This document shows, piece by piece, positions 57,746-64,000 of a DNA stretch of 64,000 nucleotides (its first letter is position 1; the number at the start of each line of letters is the position of its first letter). The notes under the pieces are model-generated. The model had not been told where the DNA came from, searched no databases, and saw nothing but the letters and a program-made list of their open reading frames with translations. Location: contig SKCR01006516.1 in NCBI GenBank assembly GCA_019454045.1, forward strand, positions 124,001-188,000. Reading direction: 5' to 3'. This DNA comes from Zanthoxylum bungeanum. Lineage: Eukaryota > Streptophyta > Magnoliopsida > Sapindales > Rutaceae. The translations under genes were made by a program, and so were the position numbers.

Positions 57746-60742
57746 TTTATTCATTGAATAAGTTTTTTTTTTTACAAAGGGCCCCCTCGAGGTTACCCAT
57801 AAAAAAATTAAGATGAGGAGTCAAGTGGAAGGGGCAGAGGCCTCTTCATCATGAACAACAGCGGGCAAGGAAGGGCCAGAAACCTCTTCAGTTGGAGCAG
57901 AAGAGGTTGAGGGGCCAAGAGCCTATTCAGTAGGAAAAGCAGTAGATGAGGAAGGGTGGAGATCCTCTTAAGTATGAGGCACCATGGACATTGGCTCGGG
58001 GTCTTCTGAAATAAGGCCGAAGGCCTCCTCTTGTTTCATCTCCTTCTTGGACACCGTCAGGATCTTACGAATTATCTCAAAGTCCACGTCAGGCTAGAGT
58101 AATTCGAATATCTCGACACATTCTTTCAGCCCCTCTATCTTGGACTCATGTTTGGCAGCCTCTAAACAGCTAGATAGCTCGGCTTCTATCCTCTTTATAT
58201 CTTCCAGAGCTTTCTCCAATTGACTTATTTTTTTCTCCAAGTTCGCTCTCGGCCATGGTAGCGCACCATTGCTGACGCTTGAGGTCGTCCTTCTTCTGGA
58301 CAGCCTCGACCCTGGCCTCATCCCTCTTATTCCTTGTGATCTCAGAGGCTTGGCGGAGGGAGGCAACCTCAGCCTTGGACCCCTCATCGGATTTTTTGAG
58401 GCCCTGATTCTCTACCCTTGCTTCTTCCAACTGCTTCAACAGCTCTTGCTCCCTCTCGGCCAGGCGACTCTGGAGTCTTTGGGCATGACTCCCCTCGGAG
58501 AGAGTGCCCGTTAACAAATTTTTATTAGTTGCCAAGAGATAAGGAAGCTACGACATAGAAGATGGGGTCAGTATAGAAAAATGGAAAAATATAAGTACGA
58601 ATGAGAAGTCCAGTTACCTTTGCATGAAATCGGCAGGTCTTGTTAATGATGTCCTCGGGCGAGATTTCCTCATACGTCGCGGCCTGCTCCAACCTCAAGG
58701 TCTCGGCCACATAATTAAAGGGTGGGAGGAGGTAGGCCAACTTTTCCCTCACATCCTTAAAAAATTATTAATCCCCAGCAGCGAGGACCCTCTCTAGATT
58801 GAGGAAGGGCTGCTGAGGCTTTACCTTTTTGGCCCGTCATTTTTCTTCTTGGAGCCCTATCTGCAGGCTCATCGGTCTCCTCGCTCCCAATCTGGTGGAA
58901 GCATCTTTTGGATGGTCAGGAGGGTGCGGTTGAAGTTTGGACTCGTTAAGAAGTGCTCGTGATTTGAGTGGGCGGTATAAAACTTGAAGTTTGGACTAAA
59001 AAGATAATAATTATGGCTGTTTGTGGGGCACTTGAGGGCCCGATTGATGGAGCAGCTGAATGTGCTGATTTCCATCTCGCCTCTGGTGGAACATAAGTTA
59101 TAATTGAAGAGCGGGTGCTGCTAGATCCCCCTCAAAAGGCCCTTGCTACCTCCCGAGTAAGGTGGGCATGAATCTTGTAACCAGACATCCCTGCCAACAA
59201 AAGAAGACATTTAGAGCATAAAAAAGGAAAAAACAGTATTAAGAAAAAGACAATGTAGCATACATAAGGTTAGTGGGTCAGTCATAACCTACCAGCTTGC
59301 CTGGACTGGGGTGGTGCATTTCTCGGGATGAGACCCAAGTCGGCAAAGGCGGAAGGATTGACGAGGTCCCTAAGTGGCATCTGAACGCTGTTGTATTCTT
59401 TACCCTAGCATGGGTCTCATGATGGACTTTAGGGAGATCTCCCCAACAAACTTCAAAGGCTCTGAGATTAGTGAGCTGTTTAAGTTTAGTCGTAAGGGAA
59501 ACAGAGGTCGGGTCGTTACCTCTATCCGAGAAGGTGTTGGGGACTATGACACGCTCGTCGTCAATCGATTGGTGCTTTCCCTAGGTGCCCACTGCCTAAA
59601 ATGACTTATCCTTAAAATTTTTATTAGTGGCTGGGAGGTTGGTAATGATGTAGGGAACCCCGACATGGATAGAAAGGTAATACCAACCCTTGTATTCTTT
59701 TAGGTTGGCATTCATTCGATACACCCTTTTTAGCTCCGAGAAGGTTGGCTCTCCCGATCTGTCTTGGCTTCAGATTACATACAGGCCTGCCAATATCCTC
59801 AAACTATTTAGGTTCAGCTGACATGGGGCTATGTGCACGGCGGACAACATCTTTGCGAAGTAATTTTGAATGGGAAGGTGTAGTCCAATATCAAAGAAGT
59901 CTGTGCATAATGCCACGACGTTGTCACCAAGTTGGCTCGCCTGGCTCCATTCCCTCGGGACAGCCAGACTGACATCATTGGGATTGTTGAATCTTTCTTC
60001 AACTATTCTAGATCAGCCTCGGTAATTGTTGAAGCCGAATCCATGTCGAGGTTCATGAAGTCCAGCCAAGTATGACTTGGCTAGGGTATGGGGACCCTCT
60101 TGTGGTAAGACTGGTTCTCCTCTTTAGAGATGGACAAAGTCGTGTCATAATCATTAGGACTTTCAGATCCCAAGCTGTGTACAGTTGTGTGAATGGGTGG
60201 GGCAATAGACAGGGTTTTGAAGGGAGTAAGGGAAGAAGACTCGAAGTCTGATATTCCTATCAAGGTAGGACCCGAGGTGGAAGGTTAGTACACAATCTCA
60301 CGGTTAGTAAAGCATGCTAAAACTAGGGTTATCATCATCATCCCTACCAAGTGACTAACCTTGAACAAACTCTAAAATCCCAGAAACCCATAACATTTAC
60401 TCCTAAAACCCAGAAAAACATACCCACATATACACACAAATAACATAAATGTATCCACACAAGTAAACCCCCCTAATGCTTCCATTATCACAAAAAACCT
60501 AGAACACACAACAAAAATAAATAGGTCATGCCAGCAAGTCACCTTCATTATTGAAAACATAAATATAAGCAAAAAAAAAAAAGTAGTCAGATGGGGATTT
60601 GCAAAGATTGAAGAAGATGTTAGAAAGTTTGTGAAGATGTTAAAGGTTGGAAGATTGTAAAAGACAAAGAAGCTCTGAAGGATTCCTTAAAGAAGATAAA
60701 GTGAAGAAGATATTGGTATGGAATGCAACGGCCTTTAAATAG
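57746..60742 (-). pseudogene. Antisense accessory gene of Tat element, gypsy-type PF04195-like with coiled coil
   Basis: Opposite in orientation to gag and pol. From the right: a TATA-like ctatttaaag (60742-60733) with a CT-rich leader; then coding 60300-59290 with broken frames showing VSLAVPREWSQASQLGDNVV, DIGLHLPIQNYFAKMLSAVH, LNLNSLRILAGLYVI, EPTFSELKRVYRMNANLKEY and GWYYLSIHVGVPYI, the signature of the 'putative gypsy type transposon' domain (PF04195). The C-terminal part, 58535-58094, is a charged coiled coil (LQSRLAEREQELLKQLEEAR). An AATAAA lies on this strand at 57751-57746. Several stops, so not functional. Tat elements are known to carry additional, sometimes antisense, ORFs of unknown function. 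Confidence 0.75.
60733..60742 (-). promoter_or_regulatory. TATA-like promoter of the antisense accessory gene
   Basis: The minus strand reads ctatttaaag, followed about 25-30 bp downstream by a possible start (attccatacc) and a pyrimidine-rich leader (cttcttcactttatcttct), a common plant promoter layout. Inferred from sequence only. Confidence 0.45.
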
Positions 60743-61824
60743 GCTGCTCGGGCTGATCTTAACTGTGGGATTGAGACATGTGGACAGGATTAGTGCCACG
60801 TGTGATGGAGATCTCGGGTATTGAATTCGAATGGGAGGTCGAGATCAAAACTACTATTTGGTTAAGATAAAACTGTCATTGGTTTTGGCGCGAAACCATG
60901 AGAGTGGGGCGCATGGAATCTCAGGGAAATAAAATGAAAAATGAACCCTGGAAGGACGTGCATGCATTTAATGAAGGCCATGATGGTTTAACAACTTCAA
61001 AGAGGCGGCTTAGAAGCCCTAGAAAACTCGAACCGACGATGGAGAATACGATCATCACAAAAAAAAAGAATCATTTGGTGAGACATGTGCTTTCATAGCC
61101 CGATGATGTGGCAATGCTAATATTCACGACTTAAGGTCAGAGGGCGTATGCATAATATACACCTTTATTATAGTTCCAAACATCAACTCACAAACTCGTT
61201 GATACCGAGAACTGAAGGACATATGTTGATAGTAATTTTCAGCCCCGGGGAACTCAAAAGGCTGAAGAGGGGTAGAATGAGATTTAACACTTAACAATGT
61301 GGGGGGTCTAAGGTCATGGTGAGGATGAAAGGCAAGGCAGAGAGACTCAAGCCCTAGGCATAGATGCACCCGACAACATTGACATACGTGAAGACCGACC
61401 CGAGGTCGTTCTGTGACATGTTTTATTTTTGTGATAATGGGAATGGGATTTGGAGTGAGCTAACTGAAGCACAATCACATACACCCGAAGAAACAAGGAA
61501 ACGTAGGAAGACGACCGCATAGGAAGCTCATGAGTCTTCAAACATTTATAAAGAAAGTTCAGGAATTCCAAGGAGAAAGTGAGGAAAGTGAGGAAATCTC
61601 TCTCAACCTGACCTGGTAAAGAAATGAGGAAGAAGATCCAGCACCAATCACCTCGGTATGACAACCCGGTGACCTAGGTTGGGTTTTCCATATCTTGTGC
61701 TTATGCATGGATGACGTAAGCCCTACATGAGAATTTGAGCCTCCAGAAGGCTGATGCAATGGGAGTATGACATAAGGTTATCTCCTGACACACGAAACAA
61801 CATCAAAGTAGTTGAATTATAGGC
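60743..61824. other. Tat-derived or intergenic sequence, nothing firm
   Basis: No coding domain is found; open frames at 60898-61098 and 61124-61759 have no family signature. It probably holds the regulatory side of the antisense gene and the boundary to the next Tat copy, including a caatgtggggggtct purine patch near 61298 that could be a PPT. Confidence 0.35.
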
Positions 61825-62110
61825 TGTCACTTGGGCTGAAGGTGTAACATTAGTAGAGTGGCAGAATTACAAGCTGGTCGAACGTGTAACAGTGGACAAT
61901 AATGACAAGAAGATGTGACTGATGTCACAGGTTGGTGTAACAGTAAATTTATTGGTGTGGTAAAACATTCAGGAGTCCATATAAAGAGAACGTGTAATAG
62001 TGGGCAATAATGAGAAGAAGACATGTCTGACATCATGGGTTGGTATAATGGTAAATTTATGGGTGTAACAGAAGATTTATGGGCTATATAAAGGAGTCTA
62101 GGATTCAGTT
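61825..62110 (+). mobile_element. Tat-type LTR fragment, second copy
   Basis: Homologous to 53752-53960. It contains a 108-bp imperfect tandem duplication: gaacgtgtaacagtggacaa at 61880 and gaacgtgtaatagtgggcaa at 61988. A TATA-like ctatataaagg lies at 62083-62093. The downstream half of the LTR and the PBS are missing, and gag follows almost directly. Confidence 0.7.
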
Positions 62111-62149
62111 TCATGGTGGAAGGCGCAGAAAACCCATGGACGTGAGCAT

Positions 62150-63145
62150 GACAGCTCCGAGAACCAGATGATGAGTTGGTTTCGGAAGGAGATGAGGAGT
62201 GAGAGGAAAGTAATAGCGATAGAATTTCCAAGGAGATTTATCCTCTCTTCCATGGATATTTACAAAGGTAGCTCGGACCCCAAGTCCCATATTGAGAAGT
62301 TCGTTTTGTTGATGAAAATTTAGGGAATGGTCGGAGAGGCCATCTGCAAGGTGTTCCCTTTGACCTTGGGCGGGTCAACCAGTCTATGGTTCAGGAACTT
62401 GACCCAATAGAGTGTCAACAGCTTTGAACAGTTGATGAGATCCTTTGTATGACATTTCAAAGGGCGTGTGTACCGAGGTAGACGATGTGGTCGTTGAGGT
62501 TGATGAAGTAAGAAGACGATGAGTCTTTGAAAAGCTTTGTCGATAGGTATCACGGGCTGATTTTAGAGGTCGGGGCGTATAAGTCTCAGGAGGCCTTGGA
62601 AAGTTTCAAATGGGCTCTCAAGGTCGGGAGGTTATGGTCTCACCTGAGGATCCAGGAGATTCCGGACTATGTCGCAACTTCGGAACATACAAGGAAGTTT
62701 TTGCTAATAGAGGAAGATGAGAAGATAGCCCGGGGAGGAGAAGCTCGGGCTGCAAGAGTAGTCAGGCCAGAAAACTAGCGTCATATGATTAGGGATCAGA
62801 GGGGGGAGCCCCGAAGCAGAAGGAGTTCAGGCTGATGCCTAAGAATAATCAAGTACAGAAAAGAATGCTGCATGTCCAGGTCAACCATATCGCCGATGGG
62901 ACAGTGTACACCCTCCTCAACAGAACCTGGTCCAAATAGTTCAGGAGGTCCAGGATAAAGATCGATTGAATGAGTCTGACCCCATGAAGTTTCCAAATGA
63001 GAAGAGAACAACATGGCTTATTGCATGCACCATAATGCAATGGGACACACCACAGAACGATGTAGAGGCCTACGGGAGCAGGTGGAAAACTTGGTTAAGA
63101 ACGGATATCTGAATGAGTATATAGACCAAACAACTACGTAACCCG
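62150..63145 (+). pseudogene. Tat-type gag, second copy
   Basis: SSDPKSHIEKFVLLMKI near 62270, then FPLTLGGSTSLWFRNL and SVNSFEQLMRSFV are capsid motifs. The clean frame 62527-62778 has MKSFVDRYHGLILEV and ESFKWALKVGRLWSHL. Near 63010-63130 is MHHNAMGHTTERCRGLREQV plus ENLVKNGYLNEYI, the zinc-knuckle-like end of Tat gag. Stops and frameshifts throughout. Confidence 0.8.
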
Positions 63146-63260
63146 ACCAGCGTTGATAGTGACAATCACCAGGATGGATAATCATCGCTTGGAGCAACTG
63201 GACGGTACCCCGCTTAAGAAGCCTTGAAATGCCGAGGTGACTGATGGGATATTTTCAATA
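63146..63260 (+). pseudogene. Tat integrase C-terminal scrap, second copy
   Basis: LEQLDGTPLKKP then a stop and NAEV near 63192-63240, equivalent to HLEQLGGTRPKKPWNAEMLR at 55965-56015. It follows gag directly, so nearly all of pol is deleted. Confidence 0.75.
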
Positions 63261-63530
63261 GAGTCTCTCTTAAAATGACCCTCAAAGAGTTGTAAGATGA
63301 TCAGTAGATCCCTTGAATACGAGTAAGGCTTTCCATTTCTTATATAAAAAACTTGTTCCTTTATGCTTGTTTATTATTTGGATAGGAAAGACATGTGTAA
63401 TATTTTTTGGGAGATGCTCGTGATCGGGGCGCGTGGAGAAGTGAAGGATATGTGGGAAATGCGCGAAACCCGTGGCGCATCGATCCCCGATGTCATTATC
63501 AAAACCATGGGGCAGAGCGTCACAACCCAA
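63261..63530 (+). other. Tat 3' untranslated region, second copy
   Basis: Homologous to 56060-56330 (cctttatgcttgtttattatttgga, aggaaagacatgt, gtgtcattatcaaa, aatgacttgca). Non-coding; leads into the 64-bp array. Confidence 0.65.
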
Positions 63531-64000
63531 TGACTTGCACTTTTTTGAGAGCTTAGGCGCACGGGCCTCTGTGGCATTTAGTAATCTTGGGTATGCCATT
63601 GACGGGGAGGGAGAATGCCCCCGTAGCTCTGGCTATCCCATTATGTATCCTCAAGTTTGCCGTTGATGGAGAGGGAGAATGACTCTGTAGCTTCGGCTAT
63701 CCCATTTTGTATCATCGGGTATGTCATTGACGATAAGGGAGAATGCCCCCGTAGCTCCGGCTATCCCATTGTGAAATCTCGGGTAAGCCATTGACGGGGA
63801 GGGAGAATGCCTCCGTAGCTTCGGCTATCCCATTGTGTAATCTCGGGTAAGTCGTTGACGGAGAGGGAGAATGACCCGGTAGCTCCGGCTATCCCATTGT
63901 GTATTCTCGGGTATGCCGTTGATGGGGAAGAAGAATGTCCCCGTAGCTCCGGCTATCCCATTTTGTAATCTCGGGTAAGCCATTGATAGAAAAGGAGAAT
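63531..64000 (+). repeat. Tandem array, exact 64-bp period, continues past the right edge
   Basis: The gccattgac-type unit start recurs at 63595, 63659, 63723, 63787, 63851, 63915 and 63979, a constant 64-bp step. Units read gccattgacggggagggaga then atgcccccgtagctccggct then atcccattgtgtaatctcgg. Units differ by substitutions only. It sits in the Tat 3' untranslated region, as the 131-bp array does in the first copy. Confidence 0.97.

Noticed and set aside
61124..61759. Minus-strand ORFs of 66-105 aa
   Set aside because: Overlapping frames, no domain, located at the boundary between Tat copies.
63531..64000. CRISPR-like array because of the regular 64-bp period
   Set aside because: Whole units repeat with no unique spacers, the genome is plant nuclear, and the position fits a Tat 3' UTR tandem repeat.
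1..64000. A multi-gene defence or metabolic gene cluster
   Set aside because: Apart from the GDSL lipase, every recognisable coding stretch is a transposon protein or a broken captured fragment.

Overview
The window reads as nuclear DNA from a flowering plant, almost certainly a eudicot. It holds one spliced plant gene with GT-AG introns, is AT-rich, and is otherwise filled with plant-type transposons: CACTA, hAT MITEs, tRNA-derived SINEs, Ty1/copia, and Ty3/gypsy elements of Athila, Tekay/Del-like and Tat type. I cannot name the species. There are no bacterial operons, CRISPR arrays or organellar genes.

Layout. 1-3491: a CACTA transposon on the minus strand, with its terminal repeat at 3491 and inverted subterminal repeats. 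Its transposase is cut at 1386 by a copia LTR that runs off the left edge. 3492-8220: gene island with a five-exon GDSL esterase/lipase (354 aa predicted). Intron 1 carries a hAT MITE that itself carries a SINE with a perfect 19-bp target-site duplication. 8221-21183: retroelement debris, a complete GC-rich hAT MITE with 8-bp duplication (10270-10895), copia RT remnants, and gypsy LTR sequence broken by a minus-strand Athila remnant and a second LTR.

21621-30811: an Athila-type element with both LTRs, a tRNA-Asp-like PBS, PPT and matching AAAGT duplications. It kept gag, protease and the integrase tail, lost RT, RNase H and the integrase core, and carries two extra coding remnants: an unidentified cysteine-containing ORF and a LOG-like (cytokinin-activating phosphoribohydrolase family) pseudogene. 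30941-40815: a minus-strand Ty1/copia element with a nearly full polyprotein and a rearranged right LTR. 41221-53750: Tekay/Del-like gypsy LTRs around a non-coding interior, interrupted by two fused Athila LTRs, then a decayed gypsy RNase H/integrase. 53752-64000: two decayed Tat-type elements, each ending in a different tandem array (about 131 bp and exactly 64 bp), with an antisense accessory gene remnant between them.

The only likely functional cellular gene is the GDSL lipase. Nothing resembles a multi-gene defence or biosynthetic system. The strongest novelty candidates are the LOG-like cargo and unknown ORF in the Athila element, the palindromic GCGTCGCGACGC-type clusters shared by three LTR families, the hairpin-bearing units in the Tat 3' arrays, and the antisense Tat gene with apparent promoter and poly(A) signals of its own.
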